Counted from the stretch's first letter, positions 32,094 through 44,641 are shown. The stretch is 64,000 bases of DNA from Fennellomyces sp. T-0311 (GCA_025266875.1 JALLLT010000002.1:496001-560000); one strand, 5' to 3'. Notes: generated by a model not told the origin, from the sequence alone. Numbers and translations: made by a program.

Positions 32094-32165
32094 GGAAAAC
32101 AATGTGTATGATTTTCATTACTCATATAGTCACTCACAAGCATGGGGAATTCCACATAACTTTGA

Positions 32166-34027
32166 TCATCGTCCTTCTTTCAGCCAGCTACTATTAGTTG
32201 ATGTTGCGGAAGGGCTGTCTTCCTCAGAGTTCTTTGGGTCTATGTGCATTTGCGTCATGAGGTTATTGATGACCGTTGGTGTACGTGGTGCTTGAGGCTT
32301 ATCAGTAAAGTCGTGCGCGCTTCGACTTTCGTGGGATGGAGAGGTATCATCGTGAGGTGTGGACACGGCTGGAAACAAGGCCGATTGGTCGGTGGTCTTT
32401 CGCTGTGGGAATTGCGAGAAGTAGCGACCGCTATTTGGATAGAGGTGTGTGGGTGCTGACGCAGGAGAGTGTGGGACTTTTACGCTTTTCGTCAAACTAT
32501 CGCGATCTACAAGGAACAACGGGAGCATTTCAGGTTAGCTTTAAGAATTGGGCGAGTACATAAGCGTTATCCATCAAGCGTGTTTGATTTATATGTCCAA
32601 CCTGATGGGATGTAGATCTGCTGTTCGTTACCGCCTCGTCGCCACTGATAGCTCCCAGGCCAAGGTACTTTTGAAGAATCTGTAGTTAATACAGACCTAT
32701 CCGGGTCTTGCTTTTGATGCACACTGTCCATCATCGGCAATCCATCGGGAATAGGTGATACTTGCGGGTCCTGTGTGGTGTGTGCAATGGGAGGTGGTGA
32801 TGGGCCCCGGTCGTCGCACAGCGCTTGGTTATTGGGGTCCATGCGAGCACCACCCACAGCAATACCATCTTCTAAGCTCTCTCGAAAGGATGGGGATATG
32901 GCTGCCATCGTTTGATCGGTCACAGAAGTTGGATGGGTCGAAGAGGTAGAAGTTGATGTATTAGGGTATCCGTAGCCTGCTGTGCGTAGAAACGGACTGT
33001 GGTCGCTCAAAACAGATGCTTCCGATAGTTGGTCTGTGGAGACTGTAGGGCGATCCAGTAAGAAGGAGTCGTCGTCGTCGTCGCCATCTCGTGGCCTCTT
33101 CCTATTCTCGCTCTCTGAGTATATCGTATCGAATTCGTCCGAGTCTTTCCTCCGGCTGAGCCTCCGTCGCTGTCGACGAAGCTCTTTTCGTATCCGAATC
33201 TTCAGGCCCTGATCTGCAAAAGCGCGTGATAAGAAAGTCGACTCCTCCATGCCGGGGAATCTGAAGGCCGCGTGTGAGTCAGAGATCGACCGTGCACAAT
33301 GCATGTAGCTTACTTTTTCGCCGAGTAGACGATAAAGACGTCCGATATAATCGACACGCAGTGGAACACGTCCTTCCTGTAGGGTCATGTCAACACAGCC
33401 TCCCAGTAACGTCAGCAAGAACGACAAAATACTACACTCACCCAATTATCTCGAAAAGGCTCAGCTTCAGCCGGTAATTCCCTTCGACACGCACAGACAG
33501 GTCGGGGAACACGAAGAATCCAGCGTCTGAGTTGTCAATGTCCTTCAGATGGTACAGCGACGAGACCACCGACCCTGTCGTGCTCCTTGTCTTGCCGTCG
33601 CGCAGCAGATGTAGTTCTTCGTCCAGATCCGCCGCCATCAATGAAGCGTACATGAAGTAGTACGGATTCTGCAGATATGAACTATTCTCTCCCAGCGTGA
33701 ATCATTGTGCTACCTTGAGCGCCGCCAACGTACCTTCGATCGGTGGACGGTAGATTTGGATCATTCACTCTCAGTTGCACGATAGCTACATATCCGTAAC
33801 ACTGTCAGTGCCACGCAACAACCCACTGCTGTGTACCTTACGAGGAGGATCGATTGGCCGTCGGTCGGCTGCAAGAAAAAAGTGTGTGTCGAGTCAGCTT
33901 GCCATGCGCAGCTATGAATCGGCATGTGCTGCCCACTGACCTTTTTCGCCCACACCGCACATGCGCGATTGCTTTGGTTGCTGCCGTAGTTTTAGGTGAT
34001 ATTCGCTAGAGCGCGATTTGGTATCGG
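32166..34027 (-). CDS. Velvet-domain transcription regulator (VosA/VelB type)
   Basis: Velvet proteins are fungal DNA-binding factors controlling sporulation, light responses and secondary metabolism. The domain is spread over short exons: EYHLKLRQQPKQSRMCGVGE, then ADRRPIDPPRKAIVQLRV, NDPNLPS, NPYYFMYASLM, GSVVSSLYHLKDIDNSDAGF, FVFPDLSVRVEGNYRLKLSL and KFPGMEESTFLSRAFADQG, followed by a basic stretch (RIRKELRRQRRRLSRR) that may be a nuclear signal. The Ser/Pro-rich tail either ends at a TAA near 32567 or continues through an intron (GTTGGA donor, CTAAC branch site, TTGTAG acceptor at 32505) in frame to 32166; I favour the longer form. The first exon upstream of 34027 is not resolved. Confidence 0.87.
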
Positions 34028-34805
34028 CTGTTCAGTCACTGTGCTTTCCATTTTCCTCAACTGCGCGTGTGTGTTGACAAGAACATACATTTTCTGTCTG
34101 TTTTGCCGAGATTGTTTGATTGCCGCAAAATGATAAGACACGGAATCTTCCATTGGTTGAGATGCATGCAAGTGAATGTGTTTGTGCGTGTGTTTTGTCT
34201 AAAGATGTTGCTCGGCTCGGTGCCAACTTGAATTTTTCGTGGCGTTTCCGACCAATCGACGTCCGAGGTCGGTGCTCCAGCTAGTTTAGGCTGCCATTCA
34301 CGCCGTAACCGCCCTCGTGCGTCATAAAGTGTGCATTGACCTCTGTGCAGTCCAAGTTCGCTATTAAAGTTCAAAGCAGACCCGTTGCCAATGGTATGCA
34401 AGCTGGAGCCTTGTACCATTATCTGTGAGCGTTACCATCGTTATGTGCTGGTAATGCTCGCACGAATTTTCCATGGTAATAAATAAAAGTGTACGCTCAC
34501 TTATTGCGTGGATCATCCCTTTCGTAGGCTTCAAGACAGACTCATTTTTTATCCATGAGCCTGTTACCAAGTAGCGTCTTTTGGGTCATTCTGTGTGTCT
34601 TGCTCTGAATAAAAGCTGTTCGCTTTAAACTATACTCGCATGTGAAAACAAAGATGTATGGCTAGCACGCTTGGCTGTTGCTACGGATGGTCAAGTCAGT
34701 AAGATATCTCTAGAGTATGTTCTCTACTGTCCAATTGTGAATGAGTATAGTTTATGCAGGCGTGGTCAAATGAGTGTATATGAAGGTAGCTGGACTACAA
34801 GATCT
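34028..34805. other. Region upstream of the velvet gene, first exon unresolved
   Basis: Contains minus-strand frames such as MVQGSSLHTIGNGSALNFNS (34419 downwards) and a possible GTGAGC to CTCACAG intron, but none joins the velvet domain in frame by eye. The velvet start codon probably lies here. Confidence 0.4.
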
Positions 34806-36540
34806 CTATGCTTTCGTTTGATATATCCTCAGCTTCTTGTCTTGACCACCGCTAAGTAGGAACTGTCCATCCCAGTCGACGGAAAAGATCTGCTCCTTGC
34901 TGGACGCATCGCCTCCGTTCACAGTGTATAAAGGACCTTTGCTTCGAATATCCCAAACGCGCACTGTTGCGTCGTACGATCCAGAACACAGCAGATACTC
35001 AGAAACGTGTGACCAGGAAACCGACGATACCCAGCCAGAGTGTCCGCGCAAGGCAAGCTTCACGTTGGCACCATCTACAAAACACAAAGGGTGTGAATAT
35101 CTTCTCTGGTTAGTCACAAAAGCACGCACCTTCTGAGCGAGGATCCCACAATCTCAGCACAGTATCTGCATGACCAGTAGCGATTAACCGGGAACGAGAC
35201 GAATAGTCCACATCAAGGACCACTTTTTCACAGTTCTACTCAGAATCTTAGCACAGGCCACTCCAAAATCAACCATACGCTCAGTTACCTTGGTGACCAA
35301 ATTAACTTGTTGCTCTGTGTCCCAAGATCGGATCGAGTGATCCCAGCCGCCTGAGTATACGATGTTTGATTCGGCGCCGTCAAAAGTAACCGCATTTACC
35401 GCGCCAACATGTCCTTCCAGCGTGGATACGTTTGTCTGCAGATACACCCATCAAAAAAAGAACGGTTATCGCTTATCTTTGAAGGCTACCTTGACTTTTC
35501 TGTCGCTCTTCTTTTCCGTCTTTCTTCGCTTCAACTTGCTGGTGCTGACTTCTTCGTCGTCCTCCGGCTCTGCCGTGGTCCAAATCTTGATCGTGCTGTC
35601 GTTGGACGCACTTGCAATCTAGATATTTGTCGATAAGCGATAGTCGGGTCCTACATCCATGCATGCTACCCACGTAGTCTTTTCTCGGATCCACAGCAAT
35701 CGACTCCACCGCGCCTTTATGCCCCTTGCATTCATATAATTCGCGCTGTGACTCGTCACTGCTAGAGAACTATGCACTAGAGTTAATCACCAAAGCGACT
35801 GCCTGGCTGAGCTTTTGACATACAGTCCATGCCAGCAAAGAGCTGTCCAACGATCCAGAAAAGATGACTCTCGTACTATCTAGTTAGGTGGGTATGGTAA
35901 GTGTCAGGAGTCTGGGCAGCCAGATGTGCCAACTAACCATTGGATGGCCCGAAGGCTACGCATTTGACAGGTTCGGTATGTCCATTGAACGTGGCTATGC
36001 ATTCCCCTGATGTATTCCACAGACGGGTCATGTTATCGTAAGAGCCTGTCAGAAATAAGCTAGCGTATGCATTAGTTTCAACAGCCTATGACCGGATTAC
36101 TCATACCCGTTGTGTGCCTTCACAGAACTAATCCAGTCGTCGTGCTCAAAAGCGCTTATCGGTGTCGGTGGAAGAGTCGACTCAACGTATTCGATGGTCA
36201 GAGTGTTTTCCTATCCATAGTGTAAGCTCCAGAAGCTCCTCGTTTGTTAAGACTTACAGTCGATAACCGCTGCTCCGATAGATACTGCGCAAGGCTCGTG
36301 CGTAGAATTTGTCCATCGAGGAAGAAATCAAACGGAATCGGCTTTTCTAAGGTGCATTGTTAGTTACAACGCATAGATCGCACCTCGCCGAGGCGTACCG
36401 TTTCCTAGAAGGTTGTTTACGATTTCTGACAGGCCGAATCGCTTGAATGACGTGGGCACCAGAATGGCCGAATCAGGGACAGCGTACTTCTCCTGACGGC
36501 TCACCAATCGCACCTGGATTTGTTCTTGATCCACGTCCAT
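34806..36540 (-). CDS. YTM1: Ytm1/WDR12 ribosome biogenesis protein (NLE + WD40)
   Basis: Ytm1 is part of the Nop7-Erb1-Ytm1 (PeBoW) complex that matures 60S ribosomal subunits and is removed by Rea1. The start MDVDQEQIQVRLVSRQEKYA opens the NLE domain (VPTSFKRFGLSEIVNNLLGN, then IPFDFFLDGQILRTSLAQYL), followed by TIEYVES and PPTPISAFEHDDWISSVKAH, a family hallmark. WD40 repeats follow, e.g. TLEGHVGAVNAVTFDGAESN, SGGWDHSIRSWD and LRGHSGWVSSVSWS, with RIYQTKA at the end. About ten short introns. I chose the Met at 36540; an in-frame Met 18 codons upstream is possible. Confidence 0.9.
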
Positions 36541-36957
36541 ATTATTGTGTGTCGGAAACGCGATCGAAGTGACAACTTGCAAAACTTTCGCCACCGGAAG
36601 TTGAAAAAGTCATGGTTGGCGGGGTTAAAGCTACTGGGGTAGACACCCATCCAATAATATTGAAAGTTAAGCAGTTGCTCCCTGAGCCATAGTGGGAGAG
36701 TACCCAGCATCTAGCCAATGAGATTATGAGTTAAGGTAGTCGCCGCTACCACTGTGCGTTCGAAAACGTTGTGTTGCCCTTGTGTAGCACATCTGTGCAT
36801 GGGAAAGTCGTTTGGCGTTTTGATTGTTTCTGTTGGTGAGAACCTTGCACATTTTTCCGACCTATCCACCTCCTCCATATTTGATCAATACATGTATGGA
36901 TCAGTCTGATCAGGGTACAAGCCAAAACGCCGTGGTCGTGGGAGACCTCTGGGAAGC

Positions 36958-37338
36958 ATGAACAAAAAGAAGAAAATCGTACTTCCTCGTGCTGCATCAC
37001 AGATGACAGTTAAGCAGTTCTTTTCTCGGCCTGCTCCTGGAGATCCATCGGAGCCTACCGAGGACAATGATGGAAGCCTAGAGACTGAACCTTCGTCCGT
37101 TATAAATGATCAGCAAAGCGCTACTTCTCCTCAGGTTTTTATCCAGAAAGAGTTACTACCCATATATAGTATATATTTACCACTCATATAGGTTTCTATC
37201 GATGACGACTATTTCATCTTGAAGGACTTGATAGATGAGCAAGAGGAAGATCAAAATCATGATATTGGCGTAGAAGTCAATGATCATCGGAAAAGTTTCT
37301 CATCGGAGTTACCTTCCCAGAGCCATTTGTGCCTTTAG
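36958..37338 (+). CDS. Small unrecognised protein beside the Plavaka gene
   Basis: Two exons (36958 to about 37134, and from 37192) join in frame across an intron ending in CATATAG and give about 107 residues. It starts MNKKKKIVLPRAASQMTVKQ, contains FFSRPAPGDPSEPTEDNDG, and turns strongly acidic (EEDQNHD). No domain is recognised. It sits tail-to-tail with the Plavaka transposase gene and could be a second gene of that element or an unrelated host gene. Confidence 0.45.
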
Positions 37339-37603
37339 CTTGGAATGCATGCCATTCGATGTCATTTAGGGCCATCCAAAGGATCCATTGTCTTTGGTGC
37401 CTCTGGATGTCCATATAACGCCTTTCATGCCTTTGGTAGGACAACCATTCCTATTTCAGAGCCGTTCCCATATCTGATAGTATCCGACACAACGTTACGC
37501 TTAATTCCCTTCTCTAATAAACTCCAAAAAGTAACCCAAGTATTACAATCTATACGTATCATGACATAAAAATTACGATGCTACGATTAAATATCCATAA
37601 ATA

Positions 37604-40600
37604 CTATTGTCGATCGTTACGATTGGCAGTATCTTTTGGTGGTCGACCACGTTTCTTGGGCAGATTGGTAGCGAATCGTCGCCAGCAATCTTGATCTATG
37701 TCCTGTACCAGCAAATATTGCTCGTACTGTCCAGGTGAAGATGTTTCTGTCCTATAATCAGGAACCACATATGCTGCCCTTTCAATCCGGTCCGCATCGA
37801 TAACATTTCGATTCCCCTTGTATCTCGAGTGCGGAGATTGAAGTACAGGAGAACCGGTTGGATGGCGTACCGCTTTAAATGGATAGTCTTGTATGAGTGC
37901 CAGATCTAATTCCTCTTCGCCGTAATCCATCTTGAAAAACATAAGTGCCTGTCCAACACGAATAGGGGCATCGTTATCGTCCTCAATCCTATAAAGAACG
38001 AAATCCATCCGGACACTTTGGCGGTAGTTAAGATTTGCTCGGATGATATCCTCGTAACAGTCCCCTTCATCGTCATAGTCGTACACGCGTAGCTCTTTGA
38101 ACACTTTAACCTATAATGTACGAAATTAGTTGTATGTTTACTGGGAAGATGCTTTGAACAGTGTGTGCATTGATGATCTACCTTTTTTACTTCCACTCTT
38201 GGCATATTATAACGCTTCTTTCGTCCTAGCCTATTCAATTTCACATCATCGATGTATCCTTCGATTATAGATTCTAAATCTTTGTATAGATTGTTTTCCG
38301 ATAGGGAATCTATTGTTGTTTCGCCGTTGTCCGGAGACATAAACTTGTGCTCTGTTATTCGATTCGAAAACTTGCTGGTGTCAGAAAAAGGTTTGGTAGA
38401 GCTCGTCATCACCAGAAGTGCGTCACGAACGCTTATGAATTCTACCGCCTTATCTCATGCTGTTTAAGTAAAGATCCTTCAACTACATAAATCTAAAAAA
38501 TATGTTCACTGACTTGTCCTGTGAAAGTGGAGCGTTGCCTGTTTGTTCGTTTTGCTGGCTTTTTCGCGTCGAACTTATGCTGATTTTCGGTTTGTGTTGT
38601 ACTGTAGTTACAAATTATTCCTTTTTCGCGAATGTCACCGACATATTTGGAAAGTGCATGCTGCTTCGGGAAGTTGAGACCAGTCTAAAATGTTCAATAG
38701 GTTATGTTTATACGTTAGTATAAGCGCTATGCTCTACTATTGTTTCTTATATCCGCTTTTTACAACTCACCGGTGACAAAGGAATGAATATAGAGCTAGA
38801 CTGAACATAGTTCTCCAAAGTTTCTTCCATAAAAGTCAGCGATGTTTCATCATGTTCTTTTGCCGCTGCTAGAAACCAAAAGTCAATGAAGTATCTAAAG
38901 CACATTGCTGCCTGCGATGGGATTAAATCGTAGACGCAAGGTAGCAGGCACTATCGTATGAATAAAAACACACAGTTAGATACAAGTGTTGATTAGAGGA
39001 GCCAATACTGCTTTGCTATCACCTTCATACAATCAACAAGTTCGTGATATGTCGCATTTTTTAAGCATGATGGCAAAATACCGTTCTCGAAATGTCGTAA
39101 ACCACGATATCTTGGTAGGTTTCTCGCCCTTTGTCACATAATAATTAATAAAGGACGTATTCAATAGAGCGGAAACATTTCAAGTTACCGTGCAGTAACC
39201 GTGTCCAATGCCTCATTTCCATGCTCATTGACTATAAGTTCCTCGATAAAGCTCATAAGGTGATCACCAAGAACACCTCCTAGCTGGTGCAAGTCATCTG
39301 CTAGTAATGCTGAATGTATGTCAAATCGTGGCAAGTCCCAAAATGCATTCTAGCCGCCCATGTCGCGTTCGTTAATTGGTTGTTATATATATGCATTACA
39401 AATGGAGACGTTTGTAAAAGTACTCACATATACTGGATGTATCGAATGCTCTTTACAGATGTCCTCTGCCTTACTTTTATTCGGTGCGCCTTTTACCTCC
39501 CAATACAGTTCTTTCGAATCCTTGTTAGTTCGAGGTTTAGCACATGGATGCTTTGAGGAAGGATCATGCAGCAAGTCCTTTGTTATGGTACACCGAGGAC
39601 AGGGACATTTAGTACTGTCGCCTTGGCGAGTTGTTGCAAGTAAGCACCTTTACCGGCACTCGTTAATGCTATTCCTGTTTTTTTTCTATACATATTTCGA
39701 ACTCACTGTTCAGGATAATCAGCGGTATACGCTGCGAGGAATGGAACGCAATTATAGAGCAAGTTCATTGGACCACGCATCAGAAATCTTTTATAAACTT
39801 GTTAGTTCACAAGAGTATAAATTATATATCGTACGCTTACTCGTTTTTCTTGGTGAAAGGCTCCAATATAACGGACATTGCATGATGGAATATTGCTTTC
39901 TTTGCAATGCGGAACCAATCCGATTTGCCGTACGCCTTCGATTCAATAATTGGAAGATAAGCGAGCGTACGAGCAGATCTAGAGCTGTACTTGTTACGAA
40001 TCGACATTGGTACGTTTCCTACATGCAATATTTTTATGAGTTTGAAGTGCAAATGTAAGCCTTAACCCACCGAGCTTAATATACACCGGCCAAGCTTTAT
40101 AGCGCTGATTTTCCCAGATCACAGTTTGATCCGATGACAGCATTATGGACAAGACAACTTTATCCTTTCCGATCTCTTCCTATATAGTCAATAGTAACGC
40201 CTTGCTATTAGACTATTTGTATCAAGGCAAAACTGTAAAGCATTTCATATCGCGGGGTAGAAATTTTACCTGCGCATTGTTCCACCAATCTCCAGTATGT
40301 ATCTCGGTATATACACGCTCATCTCCTCGGTATAGTTTTGATGGCGTCAAAACAATATGGTTTTGAAAACTTGGATCACTAAATATGCTCTCAGACACGT
40401 CAAAAATGTCGCGATAATATAAAGTGGGTTGCTTCCCGATCGAAGACTGAAACAAAAGCTGTTTGTTTTCAGGGAAGTCTTTGACTGTGTTTACATCGAT
40501 TGCGTATTCCTTGAAATCCTGCAAAACTTAGTGAGCGAAAATTCTTTAATTATTGCTTGCTACTCACAAGATTCTGTTTTTTAACTGTTTCCTTGGCCCT

Positions 40601-41215
40601 TTCTCTTACAGTCTCCCATGTCCTACATGAAATCACTTCTTCGCTTCTCCGCGCACGCTCTAGAATACAAACAAGCCTATGTTGAAATATCTCAGCATAA
40701 ATCCATCGTTTAATGCTAGTACAGTCATATTACGTACCGCTCGTATTGAATATGTGACAGCTCATTATCAAGAGTGAACCTGATTATAGCTTTTTCCAAT
40801 GCATTAAATTTATGAAGATCTTCGACAATAAATTCACCGTAATCCTTTGGTGACTCAAAGCTCTTTTCTATATGTATACGACCGCATTTCAATCACTAAA
40901 ATGTTTAAAGTGAAGCCCTACTAACCTTCACGCAAGCTGTTTTTTTGGGTCTCCCGTATCTCTTCACTTTGAGAAGGCTCTTCGCTATTGTCAGATTGGG
41001 GAGGGCGTTTACGCGAACCTAATTGTCTAGTTCCCACCTGATTTTGGCGAAATCAAGCAACCTAGAGTTAGTTACATAAGCTGTAAGTATGATTATTGCA
41101 ATTAATCATACAGATTCGGTAAAAATTCTGTCGGGTAACGGTTCATTTGGATGTGCACGTTGGATATGAGACTGCACATTCTTGTATGGTTTGTAGCCAC
41201 ATCTGTCAAATGGAC
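37604..41215 (-). CDS. Plavaka-type transposase (CACTA superfamily)
   Basis: Multi-exon minus-strand gene. The first part encodes a C2H2-like finger, CPFDRCGYKPYKNVQSHIQR followed by AH (about 41215-41130). The core has QPTLYYRDIFDVSESIFSDP, VLTPSKLYRGDERVYTEIHT and GDWW, then KVVLSIMLSSDQTVIW, WPVYIKLG, NVPMSIRNKYSSRSA and CPCPRCTITKDLLHDPSSKH. This order is diagnostic of Plavaka transposons. FWDLPRFDIHSALLADDLHQ and an all-helical segment (LLPCVYDLIPSQAAMCFRYF) follow. The C-terminus (37604-38100) has VRVGQALMFFK-like and KKRGRPPK sequence, the latter AT-hook-like. Exons I traced are open, but I could not find terminal inverted repeats. Confidence 0.82.
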
Positions 41216-41871
41216 ATGGACCGCTTGTCATTATTCGTTCTTCGATTGATTACTGATTGGCGTATACAGGTAATAAGAAAATATAAACGTTCACACAAAT
41301 GTAAAGCATGTAATGATCCAAATGCGACACGCAAATTGCTATGCACGAGGATAATTAAAAAAAATCTACCTAAATAACATGTGTGGCAATATGTGCATTT
41401 ATCCTTTTACACGTTTTTTTCTGCAGCCGCTCAATATATGATACCGACTGAAACAGCAGGTAGGTACCTGTACGTATTCACACGGACAACCGAGCAAAAA
41501 TTAATGTACCTCCTTAATTGCCGATTATGCATGAAACCACAGACATCATTTACACTTATGCAGCCTTGCATTACACATATCACTGAGTACCAATTTTAGT
41601 ATATTGTTATAATGCTAAACGTTTCTGGCCGGTAAGTGAAAGCGAACTATAAAGCTGCTTCAAGGAGTGAGTCGTTGAGTTAGAGTGACATATGACAACA
41701 CTGTGAAGCTTGTATGGATGGGTGGTTAAACACGGGACATTCATAATCAGGGGGTACAGACTGTGTAACGCATAGCACATTCTTGAGCTACTCACATTCC
41801 AGTGTAATCTATTAAAATACCTAGCTGAATTATCTCATCCTAAGCATCTTTTCTTTTTCATTTTCATCAAC
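41216..41871. other. Intergenic, flank of the Plavaka gene
   Basis: No supported gene. I searched for a CACTA-like end or a match to the 36.7-36.9 kb side and found none convincing. Confidence 0.45.
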
Positions 41872-43050
41872 ATGACGGGCACTTTGAAGCGACAGAAATC
41901 TTTTTTTTACTCCAATGCGGACGAAGAAAGCGACAGCGACAACCATACGACAGAGCACGTATCCAAAAAGCAGGCCATGTACGAGCGTACCGCTCAAAGG
42001 AACTCGCGTGCAGAAACAGAAGAACCAGTTCTAGACAAAAGCCAATTGAAGAAGCACTCGTAAATAATTGTACCACCTCCGCCTACTGTTTCTTAATTAT
42101 TAAATTGATTTATAGGATTGAGCTGAAGATTGAACGTGATTCCACCAAGGAGCATGACTTCGTTAAGCTTTCAGCTCTTGACAGTTATTTACTCAATGCT
42201 TTTCCCTTGCGCGACGCGTACAAAGAAACAAGCCGGCGTGTACTGGACTTGGTTATGAAAATCAATGGGGTCCAGCAGGGCGAGCTGGTTCATTACACGA
42301 TATCCCAGAACCTAGTGACTGCCGTAAGCTTAACGATTGTTGACAATTAATTTCCATATCCTTACAGTACATTTGAGCAGTATACAACAGTCATTGGTGC
42401 ACGCCGCACGGCTATGCACAACAGTGTCCGTGAGTTTTTGGACACGTACTCGTTCTTTGGCTTCGATTTTACAATCGATGCTGTTACCATCCCGGGTAAC
42501 CGCAACAAGGAGTACTACACGGAGTTGCTGGAGAAGCAGAGGTGAGTACAATATGCCGCTTGGATATATACAATTGCTCATATGGTATATCTCACAGGTT
42601 CCTCCGCCGAGGGTACAGCAGCAACGGCCAGAAGTTCCAAAGTGATGCACTTATTGATTGCATCAAGAAGGTGATGTTTTGCGAAACATCTGGCAGACCA
42701 AGGCTGCCAAAAACCATAACGCGTATCACGCGCGAGATTATTGTTCTCGTCGGCCTAGCGGTAATTTCATAACTAATATATATTTTTACTTCAGTCTTAC
42801 CTTATATATACAGATGTACTATCGCGTGGCATCTGGGGCAAATGATCCCAGTCGCCCGGGTTACAGGCAGGACTTCTCTTGTAACTCGGACTGGGCTATT
42901 ATATACCATGCCCTGATAAAGAGCGACGGGTCAAAGCAACAAATTGACTGGGAACAAACGGAGTCATACGTGACAGATGCCGTGTTTACGGGCACGGGAG
43001 GATTTCGCGGGGACAAAGAGGCAATAATAGATTCATTTTTTGATGATTAA
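41872..43050 (+). CDS. Unrecognised fungal protein, five exons
   Basis: Exons 41872-42059, from about 42115, from about 42369, from about 42598 and from about 42814 join in frame through introns with good GTAAGT/GTGAGT-like donors. The product (about 340 residues) starts MTGTLKRQKSFFYSNADEES, is Ser/Asp-rich at first, and then appears globular: VIGARRTAMHNSVREFLDTY, then SFFGFDFTIDAVTIPGN, YRVASGANDPSRPGYRQDF and a C-terminal FRGDKEAIIDSFFDD. The pattern of charged helices with a Trp-containing block (DWAIIYHALIKSDGS) suggests a conserved domain, but I do not recognise it. Confidence 0.7.
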
Positions 43051-43159
43051 AATTCAAACGAATAAACGTTTTTTTTTTTCATGGCGGCAATTATGTAATT
43101 AACAGTTGTTTCTTATCAAAAGCTGTTCATGTATCAATAATGCACCTGTAAGGCGTTGC

Positions 43160-43345
43160 AAAGGCATTTAATCGTCTATGGAAAGACAGGTGATTGACTA
43201 TACAGAGACATTCAAAAGTCTTCAGAGAAGCATTCGACGGTCTATAGAAAGACACTAAATGGCCTTCAAGGAGGCATTCGATAGTCTGCAGAAGGACATT
43301 CAACAGTCTCCAAAGAGACGTTCGATGGTCTATAGAAAGGCTTTA
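43160..43345. repeat. Degenerate 22-bp tandem repeat (minisatellite)
   Basis: About eight units with period 22 and approximate consensus CATTCGACGGTCTATAGAAAGA. Unit starts are visible near 43162, 43208, 43230, 43252, 43275, 43297 and 43319. It lies between the convergent genes ending at 43050 and 43508. Confidence 0.7.
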
Positions 43346-43507
43346 CGCTGTGTTTCGACTGAATTTTGAGCCGATGAAAAGGTATGCCAGAGCCGATATA
43401 AAGACAATCCAAAGGCGTCTCAAAGGTAAGAAAGGAATTCTGGCCTTTGCGAAAGGCTCAAAAGCCATTCTAGTCATCGCCCGGTGGGGGTCAGCCAAAT
43501 GTAAAAT

Positions 43508-44641
43508 TTAAGCCATCCTCGGCCCTCCTTTGCCCCCCTTGGCCATCGGGAACTTCTCTGATGATAGAGAGCGTTGGATTTCGAAACCCCTTTCAATGAT
43601 GACAATAGCTTTGACACCTTCGTAAATCATCTGCTTGACAATGGCATGACGAGAAAGACCACCGGGCTGCAAGAAGAGGGTATGGATAGACATACCCCTG
43701 GTACGGAACGCGCTTTCGACATAGCTGATAAAGGGTCTGTCAGCATCACCCATGGCAATGACTTGGACAACAGGTACACTATCACCATGTCGGGAGGGAA
43801 GAGGGAAGTCTTTCTTTTTGAGTGCAGAACTCATATGGACACCAGAGGAATGAGAGTATTCTGAGCTAGATCTTCGACGAGGGGGATTGTCGTTATCATC
43901 GCGATTGGGGCGATAAAAGTCATTGATGCGAGGTCTATGGCGGTCGTCTTCACGGTCATTGCGAGTATCTTTACGGTTTCGGCGCTCTTGGTTGCGTTGA
44001 AACGGGACACCACGACATACTTCCAGATCTATTGTTTTTTCTTGGTTGGAACACTCATACATTTTTCCACTCGTTCAATTTGCATAACAAAACGTACCGA
44101 GCTGGCATCCGTTGAGCCGTTTGCCGTTCTCACCTCTAACGGCAGCAGCACACGTGGCGGCATCAGGGAACTGGACAAAGCCATAGGCACCGTCATTCTT
44201 GAGTGCCACTTCAAGTACTTCGCCATATTTCTCAAAATGATGACGAAGGTCTGAAGGTTGTAAGCGGGAACGCAAGCGTCGTGCAATAAGCCGAGTTTCG
44301 GGTTCACGTTCAAGATCAGTGGCCCGCTTTCGTTTGTCATTTATGTGGCGATGGTTATCGTTTCTTCCACGACTATTGTTATTAAATTTGTCTTTACGAA
44401 ATTCGCCTGATGATCGGCCAGTGTTAAGTTTCTTTTTGGTATTGTTTCCATCGGAATTGTCATCTGGAGAACGCGGTCGCTTGATACCGATATTGGGAGG
44501 CACTTCCCGAGAAGCTCCAGAGGCACCATTGCCTCTGGGAGCATCGGTCATAATGGATGACAAAAAGTTATCGACAGCTGATGCCATGTTTGCATACTTG
44601 GATGTCGCAGAGTCGTCAATGGTCATGTCGCTATTTTCCAT
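43508..44641 (-). CDS. RRM RNA-binding protein with NCOA5/Nab3-like C-terminal domain
   Basis: A nuclear RNA-binding protein is likely. A Ser/Arg/Asn-rich N-terminal half with basic patches (GIKRPRSPDDNSDGNN) leads into an RRM: TRLIARRLRSRLQPSDLRHH, FEKYGEVLEVALKNDGAYGF, VQFPDAATCAAAVRGENGKR. An intron near 44035-44100 joins to a charged RS/RD-rich linker. The last part, VVQVIAMGDADRPFISYVES followed by AFRTRGMSIHTLFL and EGVKAIVIIERGFEIQ, resembles the anticodon-binding-like fold found in NCOA5 and Nab3-type proteins. It ends abruptly at GKGGPRMA, shorter than expected for that fold. An upstream in-frame Met at 44773 is an alternative start. Confidence 0.8.

Noticed and set aside
36748..36790. 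CACTGTGCGTTCG as a possible left end of the Plavaka element
   Set aside because: No matching inverted repeat or target duplication was found on the 41.3-41.9 kb side.
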